Source: Neoconidiobolus thromboides FSU 785 (Eukaryota; Entomophthoromycota; Entomophthoromycetes; Entomophthorales; Neoconidiobolaceae). From it: 31,702 nt of DNA. The translations under genes and the position numbers were made by a program. Position 1 is the stretch's first letter. Each line of letters starts with the position of its first letter. Of the stretch, positions 10,816 to 21,163 are shown piece by piece. Under the pieces are notes generated by a model, which had not been told where the DNA came from, did no database searches, and saw only the letters and a program-made list of their open reading frames with translations. The DNA is taken from contig MU626475.1 in assembly GCA_025603075.1 (NCBI GenBank), forward strand, positions 1 to 31,702. The letters are read 5' to 3'.

Positions 10816-13288
10816 CTCAAATTTACGAACTAAATAAAAAGATTACTTTTCACTGGTTATATAGTGCTATCTACCTCAAATTTTTTATTAGTTAATAAAA
10901 ATAGATAAATAATGAATGACTTTCAGAAGCCATCGAACTAAGTTCAATAACAATGGTGTTATATAAATTCACTTGCTACTGTCGTTTACTGCTCCTTTCT
11001 AGAACAGGATATGCTATAAATTGACCCATTTGTAAACTAATCCGATCGTTCATTCTTAGAATACCAACTTTGGCAATAACAAGTTCCTTATTTAGAGCTT
11101 ATTTTAGACCAAATAAGAACCATTTTTAATTGTTCAAAATAGTCTTTTTATGATTTCTAAATCCCATCATTTTTGTTGCTTAAAATTGTTCATATTTAAG
11201 ACTTTATTGCCTTAAATATTCGATAACATTAGGTCTCTTTTACTAACTATTTGATTAAATAAAGCTCATAATATCACTCTCATACTTTAACTTTGAATTA
11301 CAACGATAGTATTTGGAATTTCTTTGTTTTTATAACCAATTTAACCTTAATAAAGTCCATAGTTTTAATTTTGCTTATTGTATTCTGAGATTTTAATATT
11401 GAATTAACTCTGAGATTGAGCCTTTATATTAAGATCAATTCTGTTATTTCAGTGTTCTACACTAATCACTTCACTTGTTATTTGATATATATAGGACTGA
11501 AAGTTTACATAGAAATAACAAATCAGTCTAGAACGAAATAACGTAATTTATATATTTTCTATTTAATAAACTAAGAATGTTATCAATAAAGTAACATTAA
11601 CCTTAATTTTGGTTTCATTTGAGAATATGCTCACCATCTCGAATTACTAAATATAAAAGTTCAATGCCTATTTAGATAGATATATCAATTACCTTTTAAA
11701 AACATTGAAAATAGAGCTTTTCTATAATAGATACTTTTGAAGTTTAAACTATCAGTATAAACTATTAATAAAAAAGCTAAAATAGTAATAAAAAAAGAGC
11801 TTATACAGTATCTTTCAATAATCACACATCAAATAACTTGTAAATCTTATATGAAAGCTCTACAGTTTAGCCCAATCGATAAAAAATATCTACTTTCTGA
11901 TTATATCTATCTCCTCATTATATAGAAAGCCATCTGGAGAATAAAAGTGAAAGAAATCCCACTTTGGCTATCGGCTTCTTCCAAAGATAATAGGTTGTTG
12001 AACTCAATTTCTATTTTACCAGGTGGTACTCTTTGAGGATTTTATTTCCTAGCCCCACTGACTTTATCATTTAAACTTTTATTTTAACTAATAAAACACT
12101 TGAAGTTTCAGTTTTCAAAAGAAGAAAAGAGCTGTAAATCGGTATCAAAACTGTTGTCTTCAGATATATAGACTATTTTTCTTAAAATTTGCTCCAAAAG
12201 TTATATTTATATAATATAATTTTAATTACTGCCTGTATAAAGATATCAAACAGTATATCAAAAATAATAATCTTTTCTATGGAACATTTTTTGGTATAAA
12301 GTATTTGAAAAAAAGGCCGTTTTAGTAAAGCTTTATTAACTAATACAAAAAATTTAGTAATCGATAAAATTAAATAACTTTTGTTTTGAATTATGAACCT
12401 TTAAGTAAGATAAATAAATACGTTAGCCTTGCAGTATTTATATAAAAATGTCTGTACACATTGCTGACGAATTTCTTAGAAAAAATCCTTAGCTTCTCTA
12501 TTTCTTATACAAGAGTCATCATTGTATCTTTGAAGAATATTATTAGTTTTATACTAAAAGCTTTCAAAAACACCACAATAGCAATTATGGGCTCAATAAA
12601 TATTCGTTTCTTATTCTGTTTAAGTTTGTTTTTATATATATAATTTTACTTCGAAGGCTACAGGGCTTTGTGTTTTGTTAGTTAATAAAACGATCAGGAA
12701 AGAGACATTATAGTAGTAGAAAATCAAAGAATCGATGAAGCTTACAGAAGTTTATGAAAGAAGTCATTATGGGTCGGTTAAAGCCAGTCATAAAGGAAAA
12801 AACCAGGATCATATAGTGTCGGTCTTGTTGCGGGCGAGCTTAGAAATTGAGTATCTGAGTTTGGGAAAGGTAAGGTTCAATATCCAGGGAACATTTTTGT
12901 ATATTTGGATTTAAAATTTTGAAAGTAAACTTAGTTTTAGATATAATTGATCTATTGAAGCTACTAGAATATTAATGCCTCTTCACTTCATCGCATCTAA
13001 CTTTATAATCTTTGAAATGACCAACATTTTTTTTTAAGCTAGCTTATTAAAATAACATTAAAGTGAAGTCTCTTATTCTATATATATTTTGATTTATTAC
13101 TTTGTTTAGCTTTCCTCATCCTACATCAATAAACTTTAAAGATGCAAGAAATCATGACCAATAGCTTGATATAAAAATTAAAAGTTGATAGGAAGTATTT
13201 TGACCCTAATTCATTGCTCTTTAAAAAAAGAAATTATAAAGAAAAAATCAACAAAATTGTATCAAATAGACATAATTTACTAAAAAAA
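10816..13288. other. Intergenic, 2.5 kb, no firm gene
   Basis: This is mostly AT-rich non-coding DNA. A less AT-rich patch at about 12735-12869 reads as an exon-like ORF (listed separately). A short stretch at 12070-12112 resembles one near 3280-3335. No MITE copy was seen here. Confidence 0.5.
12735..12869 (+). other. Exon-like orphan ORF, possible gene relic
   Basis: An ATG at 12735 opens 45 codons (starting MKLTEVYERSHYGSV and including LLRASLEIEYLSLGK). They end exactly at a good donor site (AAG|GTAAGG at 12870). The patch contains TGTTGCGGGCGAGC, more GC than anything nearby. No continuing exon could be found: the next likely acceptor leads at once to a stop. I do not recognise the peptide. 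It may be a relic of a gene or a chance ORF. The opposite strand of the same patch is also partly open. Confidence 0.2.
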
Positions 13289-14302
13289 TCAAGAGCTATA
13301 TGGGAAAGCAGATTGTAGACCATTTGTTTTTGATTTGAAGCTAAATTTTGACAACACTTTATCTACTTGCTTACGTGTTGGATCATGAATTAATAAAACA
13401 AATAGTGCGTTTATAATACCGCTAAATGAATTAAATATATGGCTAAATGTTGTTATATCCGGATCAATATTTCTCGGATTTAAAGCTAGTGATAATGACA
13501 CCGTTGCATTTGGTAAAATACATACTATATAAGCTAAAATCATACAGGTTAGCTTTAATGTTGTCCAGAACTTGATTCTTGCTATTTTAGCATCTGTGTT
13601 ATTATCTTCAAAGTAAAGACTCTCTTTTGTTGGTGAATCAGCCCCATCAGAAATTACTAATCCTTCTGTCAAAGCATGCTTTGAATCCCCATTTCTGATT
13701 TTTAACGTTAAATATTTGTTATAAACTAAATTTAAATTAAAGTAGCAGAACACAATGATAATCAAACTGATTAGAAATCTGGCCATAAATAAAATGTATG
13801 TGAATTTAACATAAGTTCCATTATTCGATGCTAGTTTAGGGAAAGGCAAGCATATGAGCTTAGATGGAGACCAAAAATAAGGATCTTTATAATATAAATT
13901 AAATAGCGTTGTCCCTAAAGATAATGAAATTGATAATGAAGACATAATATACCAAAATAAGTTGGATATCTTATACTTCCTACAAATAGTAAAATATCTC
14001 ATTAAGCCTAAAATAGCTACCAGTTCTAAGGAAGATTCCATTGTTATTATTGTTATACTTGTGTCACTTGCACACCACCAATTCGGAAATAAAGTTGTAT
14101 CTTGATTAAAGCTCGTCATTAGTGATATCCTTACAACCGAATTTATATAAAACAAACAATCAAGGATCCCAATCAGCAATATTAGTTTTAAATCTGTGCC
14201 TTTTAAACTTAATTTGATGACAATTATGTAAAACATTAAACAATTTATCATTATGCCTATTAAAGCTTGGATTAGCAAAACTATTTCTCCTGCGTATCCC
14301 AT
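13289..14302 (-). CDS. Rhodopsin-like (family A-like) GPCR, paralogue 2 with altered NPxxY
   Basis: This intronless gene encodes 337 residues and aligns end to end without gaps to the receptor at 1592-2605 (about 74.5% identical by hand count). The differences are concentrated in the third inner loop (about 211-242) and the extreme C-terminus, as expected for receptors under constraint in the membrane core. The TM1 GxxxN (N20), TM2 D48, C77, MRY at 101-103, C151 and ILPN in TM6 are all kept. TM7 reads INALFV where both paralogues read INPLFV: the conserved Pro of the NP motif is Ala. The codon is GCA (plus-strand 13406-13408), one base from a proline codon. The ORF is otherwise intact. It lies in opposite orientation to the other two receptors. 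The start is chosen by alignment with paralogue 1. Ligand and G-protein partner are unknown. Confidence 0.85.
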   Translation of the reverse strand: MGYAGEIVLLIQALIGIMINCLMFYIIVIKLSLKGTDLKLILLIGILDCLFYINSVVRISLMTSFNQDTTLFPNWWCASDTSITIITMESSLELVAILGLMRYFTICRKYKISNLFWYIMSSLSISLSLGTTLFNLYYKDPYFWSPSKLICLPFPKLASNNGTYVKFTYILFMARFLISLIIIVFCYFNLNLVYNKYLTLKIRNGDSKHALTEGLVISDGADSPTKESLYFEDNNTDAKIARIKFWTTLKLTCMILAYIVCILPNATVSLSLALNPRNIDPDITTFSHIFNSFSGIINALFVLLIHDPTRKQVDKVLSKFSFKSKTNGLQSAFPYSS

Positions 14303-14712
14303 CTTTTATATTAAATTATTAAATTGAAAAAAAATAAAAAATAAAAGTCTTTAATATAGGTATTTATCTAATATTAGTATTACCATTTTAGCTAGTAACC
14401 ATGTTTTATTCATTACAATAATAGCACAACGAAATTAAGGTAAAGGAAATAGTAATCAAAAATCTATAAATAGCAAATGAGATTAAATAAAAGAGAATAA
14501 AAATATATTGAAGCTTGTTTCTAACTAGAACTAAGTAATTATAATAAAATTTATAACCCAAGTTTTAAAAATTTTCATTTTTTTTATTTGGCAAAGCATA
14601 TTATCATTACTTACTAACAAATATATTACTACTTCTAACAAAGTAATTTTAATATTATATTGATTTTTAAGAGGGTTGCGTTATATTTTATAAAATAATT
14701 ATTTTTTTTATA

Positions 14713-15545
14713 AAAGGACCTATTGGGTATACAACCTTAATAAGCATTGTCAAGAATTTGATTCAGGAAATATATTGATCTGAAAGAGATCTCATAAATT
14801 TCTATAAACTTTATTGTTTGCTAATAACATTGTGTACTATATCTCCAAAACTATTAGATTTTAACTAATAATTGTACACAATCTATAATGTTATCTATAA
14901 AATAATCTTCCTTTTTGGGCAAATATGTTACCCTAAAGATGTAGAATTGCTACACATAAACCTTCATGTAAGAAATGTCTCATTTTTGAACATAAAAAAC
15001 ACCTCCTGTCGCAATCGATATCCTTTTTACTACTTTTGATCATAAAAAGGAGCTTGCTTTAGAAATAACTCTGTAGTTTTTCAATGATCAATGATCAATA
15101 ATCAAAATAGAACACTAACTAGAACAGAATCCGTTCAGTTGAGGATAGACTTATTAAATTTAAGCATTTTTTCATTTGGTTAAGCACCATGAAATTATTA
15201 TAAAATTGTTAGCATTTAAATTTCATATTTTTTATAACTTGACCAAGTTCGAAAACATTTGCTTATTTTAAAACTGCCTATCTTTTAACTTTTAAATATT
15301 TCATATTAGCAATTAAGAGAGAAAATGAAATTTAAATGCTAACAATTTTGTAATGATTTCATGGTGCTTAACCAAATGGAAAAATGCTTAAATCCAACAA
15401 GTCTGCCCTTAACTAAACGGATTCCGTTCCGATAATTATTTGCATAAAACAGAATGGTCTTGTATTTATGCATAAGAACATTTTTGAAAAGGCAATAAAT
15501 TAAATAAAACTTGTTATTAGAGTTAGTATACCCAAGGTCTAATTT
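14713..15545. repeat. Possible outer inverted repeat enclosing the fold-back element
   Basis: The left segment GGACCTATTGGGTATACAA (from 14717) and the reverse complement of the right segment (AGACCTTGGGTATACTAA, ending near 15543) share GACCT, TTGGGTATAC and a following TAATAA, with small gaps. The match is about 30 bp and imperfect, so it may be the ends of a larger decayed element or chance. Confidence 0.3.
15122..15429. mobile_element. Fold-back (long terminal inverted repeat) MITE-like element
   Basis: Two arms of exactly 105 bp (15122-15226 and 15325-15429) are reverse complements of each other with 94 of 105 positions matching and no gaps. They flank a 98-bp unpaired centre. The ends read GAACAGAATCCGTT on the left and, reverse-complemented, GAACGGAATCCGTT on the right. 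The innermost 25 bases (GTTAGCATTTAAATTTCAT region) match perfectly. All eleven differences are transitions. No clear target-site duplication could be identified and there is no coding capacity. The design is that of a non-autonomous DNA transposon or a hairpin-forming locus. Confidence 0.85.
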
Positions 15546-16094
15546 TCCGGTTTTAGTTTCTTGAAAAATTATAAATTAAGTAAAAATACTATTAAGATAT
15601 TTGCTCTTTTGCTTAAACAAACAATATGGTAACGCCTTTTTACTGTAGGATTTAACTGTAAACTTTTTGAGTTTTGCTAAATATAAAGATGAACAAGAAA
15701 GTTTAAAAAAGTCCAATTTTCATATGAGTTTTGTAATTGATACTATAATTACAATGATATTTTTAGTAACCTCTATTTTCATTAATCCAAAAACTAGATT
15801 ATAAATCTATACATGATAGGAAAATTATTTTAAGAATTAACTTTATTCTTACAAGGTAACTACTTAAAGATCAAAACTCTAACACTACCATGAAGAAACC
15901 CAATATTAGGTTAATTATTATATATAGTTATGTCCCTTACATAACTGATAGTTTTATTAATTATATGATAAACCCAGATTTATTGTAATTCTTAATTTAT
16001 AAAACTATGCAACTATATAAAAATCATAGCGATATATAATAGCTGATGTAACAATTGTTTTTTCTGATTAGAAACTACTTTTTTAAAAATCGAA

Positions 16095-16200
16095 TATGGG
16101 GCTGTTTTTTTTAGTTTCATTATTTTTCCATTTTTTAAGCGCTATTTATGTGGAAAAATTGTCAGTAAAATTCTTAAATACAAAAATACATTCCCAAATA
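16095..16200 (-). mobile_element. MITE-like element, copy 6
   Basis: This reverse-orientation copy starts TA-TGGGGCTGT and ends ACATTCCCAAA-TA. The centre TTTTTTAAGCGCTATTTATG is the family's core. Confidence 0.85.
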
Positions 16201-16813
16201 CTCTTATAGTTTAAAAAGCTTATTTTTAATTTTAGTTATTTAAAACATTTCCTTTTAAGAATATAAAAAAAATTATATTGAAACATCCATCTTTATAATC
16301 ATTAGAGTTCAATTATAGACACTTGCATAAATTAATATCGATACTTAGTATTAATTTGCTAAATAATTGATTATTTAAAATCTCAACATTATTTGTATTA
16401 GTCTTTGAGCTCAAATATACTTTTATAAATTCTTGTTAAAACTTACAAGTTTTTTAAACTTGCTGAGCTGCCTCAAAAAAATATTTGAAATCTTTGAAAA
16501 TAATCATTTGTCAAATTTTTAATAAAAACCAGACACTTTAACTTACATAAAACATCTATTACCAACCTTTAATAACTATGTAGAAAAACCAATATGATTA
16601 TAAAGTTATAGGGGTATTTCGAAGGTTCTTGAAGCTTTTTTGAATAAGGGTAAATCTAAGAATATAAAACTACAATAGATAAAAATATTTGCTGCAATTT
16701 TTTTTAGACAAAATAGACAATTGAAATATCAACAATTAGATAAAACTTACCATTGTAACTAATATATTCGTTAGCTTTTCAAACCTGAAACTACAAAAAC
16801 TTCTGAAAAAACC

Positions 16814-16915
16814 ATAAGATTGTCTTTTTTAGTACCACCACTTTTTCCATTTTTTAAGCCCTATTGAGAGAGGGAAATGTTAGTAAATTTCTTAAATAAA
16901 AAAGACATCCTCATA
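16814..16915 (-). mobile_element. MITE-like element, copy 7 (decayed left end)
   Basis: The core ACTTTTTCCATTTTTTAAGC and TTCTTAAATAAAAAAGACATC match the family. The right end is CATCCTCA-TA, while the left end (around ATAAGATTGTC) has diverged. Confidence 0.7.
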
Positions 16916-17250
16916 TAATAAAACCTTAAGTTTAAAAAGGATACTTTTAGTGTGTTTACTAAATGTATAGTTAATAACTTGTAAAATTAATTCATAAATA
17001 ATAGACGATAAATAAACATTTTGATGAAATAATTAATTTTAGGCATAAACGTTTGAATTTGAGGCGTCAGCCTTTCAAGAAATAAGACATAATCATAATA
17101 TGTTTGAACTTTTACTGCATTAAGTAGTTAAATAAAGTCTTTAAGTCGATCTCAAAAGCAATGCATATAGTATTTAAAAACTATATAAAATTACAATATC
17201 ATAAATTCAAATCTAAATTTTTAATTCATTTGATCCCTGTTTATTATAAA

Positions 17251-18273
17251 ATGGTCGATGCTGGAGAAATTTTTATGTTGATACAAGATTTGATAGGTAT
17301 TATAGTTAACTGTGCAATGTTTTATATAATTGTTGTAAAACTGAAGTTAAAGGGCATAGATTTGAAATTGATACTTGTAATTGGAATTCTTGATTGTTTG
17401 TTTTTTATAAACTCGGTACTAAGGATATCTTTAATAACTTGGTTTAACCAAAATTTGAAATTGCTTCCAACTTGGTGGTGCGGTTGGGATTCTACATTGA
17501 CATTAATAACATTGGAAACTTCATTTGAATTAGTCGCTATATTAAGTTTGATGAGATATTTTACGATTTGTACTAAATATAAGCCTCCAATCTTATTCTG
17601 GGTCTTGATCTCACTCTTGTCTTTTTCAATTTCAGTGATAGCACCATCATATGCGTTTAAGTATAATGATCCCTTTTCATGGTCAGCCTCAAAATTAATT
17701 TGTTTACCGTTGCCTAAACCATCAGCACATAATTTAGATTATGCTAAATTTTTGTACTCTTTCTTTATGGCTAGATTTATATTCGATATATTGGTTATTG
17801 TATTTTGTTACTTGAATATAACTTTAAAATATAATAAGGCTATCTCAATTAATTTCTATGATACCACGACAGTCTATCAGCAACGAAATCTTCAAATTCC
17901 CTACAATGATACCATACACGATGTCCAATCAATTCAGAGCTCCGACTTTAAATGTGACGAACATACTAATAAACAAATTAGAAAAATTCGTACTTCCACT
18001 ACCATAAAACTATTGACTATAGTTATTGCCTATATAGTATGCATATTACCCAACTCAATACTTTCATTAAAGATAGCATTAAAACCTGAACCAATCAACT
18101 CGAATTTAGTGACTTGCACTCATATATTGATTTCGTTTGTTGGGATTATCAATCCATTATTTGTACTTTTGGTACATGAACCATCTCGTCGTCAGCTGAT
18201 TAGATTAACACCTTTCATATTTCCAAATAACAACAAAAAAATACATAAATTTCCTTACTTTAGGCACCCTTAA
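17251..18273 (+). CDS. Rhodopsin-like (family A-like) GPCR, paralogue 3
   Basis: This is an intronless 340-residue seven-transmembrane receptor, more distant from the other two than they are from each other. It keeps AGEIFMLIQDLIGIIVN in TM1, the GILDCLF segment in TM2, WWCGWD before TM3, LMRYFTIC at the end of TM3, WSASKLICLPLP in the second outer loop, CILPN in TM6 and INPLFVLLVHEPSRRQ in TM7. The TM7 stretch is the intact NP motif. The third inner loop is longer and unrelated in sequence. An in-frame ATG exists 90 bases upstream (17161). The Met at 17251 is preferred because MVDAGEI aligns with the starts of both paralogues and the extra 30 residues have no counterpart. The C-terminus is rich in Lys, His and Pro. 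Confidence 0.85.
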   Translation: MVDAGEIFMLIQDLIGIIVNCAMFYIIVVKLKLKGIDLKLILVIGILDCLFFINSVLRISLITWFNQNLKLLPTWWCGWDSTLTLITLETSFELVAILSLMRYFTICTKYKPPILFWVLISLLSFSISVIAPSYAFKYNDPFSWSASKLICLPLPKPSAHNLDYAKFLYSFFMARFIFDILVIVFCYLNITLKYNKAISINFYDTTTVYQQRNLQIPYNDTIHDVQSIQSSDFKCDEHTNKQIRKIRTSTTIKLLTIVIAYIVCILPNSILSLKIALKPEPINSNLVTCTHILISFVGIINPLFVLLVHEPSRRQLIRLTPFIFPNNNKKIHKFPYFRHP

Positions 18274-18433
18274 GTTTCATATAGCATTAACGTGGTCATT
18301 GATTGTCTTGTTTTAATTATTATTGTTTATCATAATAAAATTATTTTCATATTATCCAAATATGAACTTTAAACTAAAAACATAATTGTTTTTAATTTTT
18401 ATTATAATACCTAAAATTGAAAAGAATGAATCT

Positions 18434-18438
18434 AAAAA
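18434..18438 (-). terminator. Pol III terminator of the first tRNA-iMet
   Basis: A run of five T on the minus strand lies directly after the discriminator base of the tRNA gene, as expected for RNA polymerase III termination. Confidence 0.75.
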
Positions 18439-18510
18439 TAGCATCTGAAGGTTTCGATCCTTCGACCTCGGGGTTATGAGCCCCGCGCGCTTCCTCTGCG
18501 CCAAGATGCT
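18439..18510 (-). tRNA. Initiator tRNA-Met (CAT), copy 1
   Basis: The minus strand folds into a full cloverleaf of 72 nt. The acceptor stem is AGCATCT/AGATGCT with discriminator A. The D stem is GCGC/GCGC around AGAGGAA. The anticodon stem is CGGGG/CCCCG around CTCATAA (anticodon CAT), and the T stem is GAAGG/CCTTC around ATCGAAA. The A1-U72 pair, three G-C pairs at the base of the anticodon loop and A54 in the T loop are hallmarks of eukaryotic initiator tRNA, so this is tRNA-iMet rather than the elongator. The internal A-box (TGGCGCAGAGG) and B-box (GGATCGAAACC) are present. There is no intron. The sequence is identical to the copy at 30880-30951. Confidence 0.95.
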
Positions 18511-18829
18511 TTCTATAACCATAAGAAAATTTTTATATAAAAATTTTTTAAAAGTGTCCTCAGTTTATTAAAATAAAATGAAATGAATTTTTAATAGCGA
18601 ACATTTAATACTTTACATCTAAAAAGACTCTTATTATAATTTAATCTGCTATTGTATTGTTTCCATACTATTTTGGTTTTTCTAACCATTTTTGTGACTT
18701 TTTACTGCGGAAATTAAAAAAAGTTAGAGTAGCAAGCCAATTAAATCTGCCTAATTTATAATATTAAAGCAATAATTTAAACCCTTATCTTTTTCTTTCA
18801 TTAAGTCTAGTAGTAAATAAAATTAAAAA
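18511..18829. other. Intergenic between tRNA-iMet and the SQS1-like gene
   Basis: The sequence is AT-rich and no gene is seen. It should carry the upstream region of the tRNA gene and the promoter of the SQS1-like gene, which are divergently arranged. Confidence 0.5.
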
Positions 18830-20917
18830 ATGAGAGGAAGAAGAAAATCAAAAGGAGAAATTTCTAGAGGAATTCGAAGGTCAAATTCAAAGCCTAAGAA
18901 CTTTTCAAATCATGATATCTATTTAGATGGTGATGAACTGATCTCATTTGCTGAGCTACAAAAGTTTACAAGCAATAATAATAACTTTGTAAATCAAGTT
19001 CAACTACTCAATTCAGGAAACTCAAGGAGAAAAATGAAAAGTAATAAAAGGGATATTAGTACCAATAGCAGAGATAGCAATGATAATAACAAGAACTACA
19101 ATAATGGAAATGAGCCTTTGAAAATTGGCGGAATGGAATTGATAGTCGAAAATGATTATATCGACACAACTAGTAATCTAAGTTATAACGTAATTATTTT
19201 AATAATTCAAAACTTAAAATTAAACCTGTTTAGAACATTTTCCAAAGTAATAAAAAGAATCTTAACTCCAAACGACATAAAAGTGATGTGAATAGAAATT
19301 CAAAAAGCAAAAGCAAAAGCAAAAGCAAAAGCAAAGAAAATTACCAGCAATCAAATAGCCAAGGCAAAAACTCTAAAAAGAATGGGAAAAATACTATTTC
19401 TAATAATAGTGTTGCATTTGTTAAAGCCATTAAAGGTATTTAATATTAGAAAATTTAGTATATTCTTATCATCTTTAAAGAATCAAGCGAAGATGATGAA
19501 AGCGATTGGCCATCCTACGATACTTCAGATGAGGAAGGCCCATCAAGTGGAGTTAAAAAGAGTAGCTCAATCGAAGAAACAGTAATTAAAGTTCATTCTT
19601 GATATTTATTTTTAACACAATATGTAGGAGACAAAAGAAGTTCTTAGTTTAAGTGATACATTTAGTAATATAGTAGAAAATGTAGATGATATTTTATCAG
19701 ATATGGCATCGCCATTCGAAGGCTTTTCAGATGAAATGGTTCGGGATGAAAGAAGTTCACCACAAGGGAACTCGATCAAAAGTGAGATATACTCAAAAGA
19801 GGAACAAAATTTTAATAACATTATAACAAAATTAGAAAATATAAATTTGGACTCTTTAATTACTTTGGATACTCTAGGAGGGTATGCGGAACATACTGGT
19901 AATCAAAATGCGATCAATCAATCAAGTATATTTATAAAGCATCAAGGATCTAAAGAAGCCATTATAATATCTGACGGAGAAAAGTTTGATGAAAAAGAGA
20001 TTGATTGCGAAAATTTGTCATTGGAAAATCAAGAAGGAAAGAACGTTATTGAATTATCAGATGAAAACAGTTATAATAGTAGCGATTCAGATGGTTATAC
20101 TAGTGATTCAGAAAACATTGAAGTTGATTTTACTGATTCTGATAATGATAGCAAAATTCAAGATTATCTTGACAATATGTCGATTGAAGCAATGAAGTTG
20201 AATGTAGTAGATATTGATGATGATAGGGATATGTATATAGACGACCCATCATTTGAGTTCAAGCAAGGATTCTTCTATGCCATCAATGCTATACTTAAAG
20301 AGTATCCTCAACTTGATCAAGAAGAAGCGCTTTCAAATATGAAAAAGAAATATCCTGAAATGTTTAAGCAACGAGAAAAGAAAAGTAAAAATAAAGCTAA
20401 TTCAATAAGCAAAGAAAGCCATGTAAAAGTACATAAAACAAAAAGTACAAACGTTATGTCACAGATATTCTTTGACTTTTTAGTAGCAAAGGATAAGCGC
20501 AAGATTGAATTTCCACCTGTTAGTAAGGATTTGGTTAATAAATTGCTTATGATGGGCAGTGAACACGGCTTGGTTGCCAATTGCTCTGGGAAAGGAAAAA
20601 AGAAAGTAGTGACATTAATCAAAACAAAACGTACTGTTATACCTTCAAGTATTAAAGAGATTGATTTGCTAGCCTATTCTAACATCAAGAAGAAAAATGT
20701 GACTATTAGTAAGAGAACTGAAAAGTCAATTTCTGTAACTGGAGGTAGTGGATTAAAGGTAAATAAAGCACCACCAATTGCAGTATCTAATGTAGGCCAT
20801 AAATTACTTTCTAAGATGGGCTGGGCACCGGGACAAAAGCTAGGTACAAACGATAATGGGTTGCTTATACCTATCCAACCTCAAGCTAGGAAAAGAAATT
20901 CTGGGCTTGGATCTTGA
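18830..20917 (+). CDS. SQS1: SQS1-like R3H/G-patch protein
   Basis: Four exons join in frame: 18830-19189, 19234-19435, 19481-19581 and 19628-20917, giving 650 residues with GT-AG introns of 44-46 nt. The N-terminus is basic (MRGRRKSKGEISRG), followed by Asn/Lys/Ser-rich and then acidic low-complexity sequence, including a KSKSKSK run from a hexanucleotide repeat. Near residues 498-555 is an R3H-like region (IFFDFLVAKDKRKIEFPP, then MMGSEHGLVANC and KKKVVTLIK). The C-terminus (about 610-650) is a G-patch: GHKLLSKMGWAPGQKLG, then GLLIPIQPQARKRNSGLG. This order (basic tail, R3H, terminal G-patch) is that of fungal Sqs1/Pfa1. In yeast that protein binds and activates the DEAH helicase Prp43 in splicing and ribosome assembly. 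The gene symbol rests on architecture. Another R3H/G-patch protein is possible. Confidence 0.8.
19300..19336 (+). repeat. Hexanucleotide (AAAAGC) microsatellite inside a coding exon
   Basis: About five to six copies of AAAAGC in exon 2 of the SQS1-like gene encode alternating Lys-Ser. The unit is a multiple of three, so length changes keep the frame. Confidence 0.85.
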
Positions 20918-21163
20918 AGTATAGTTATATACTTGCTAGCTGCAAAAATTATATTAAAATGTCAAGATATTGATTTAAATTTGCTTTTATTCATGGTTGT
21001 AAATGCTTTATAATCTATTTTCTTTATTTTCGCGGTTAAGTTTATATCAAATATTACTTGTCAAAATTTTTCAAGTCAATACTGTAACTTCAAAATGTAA
21101 TTTTATGTTACAATAAATTTTTAATCAAAATCATACTACTTTATTGATAATAAAACAACACCT

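Larger units (their letters stand above)
14303..17250. other. Intergenic 2.9 kb with fold-back element and two MITEs
   Basis: This large non-coding interval lies between two receptor genes. It contains the fold-back element at 15122-15429, a possible outer inverted repeat (14713-14744 with 15511-15545), MITE copies at 16095-16200 and 16814-16915, and short hairpins such as ATTGTGTAC/GTACACAAT (14829-14837 with 14874-14882). No protein gene was seen. Confidence 0.6.

Noticed and set aside
12461-12643. 60-codon hydrophobic ORF starting with TTG
   Set aside because: Needs a non-ATG start, which is not expected in a fungal nuclear gene, and its composition is that of random AT-rich DNA.
15083-15105. 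AATGATC tandem repeats as a possible regulatory or CRISPR-like array
   Set aside because: Only two to three imperfect short units with no spacers; a simple repeat.
17161-17250. Upstream in-frame ATG adding 30 residues to receptor 3
   Set aside because: Both paralogues start at the position equal to 17251, and the extra residues have no counterpart.
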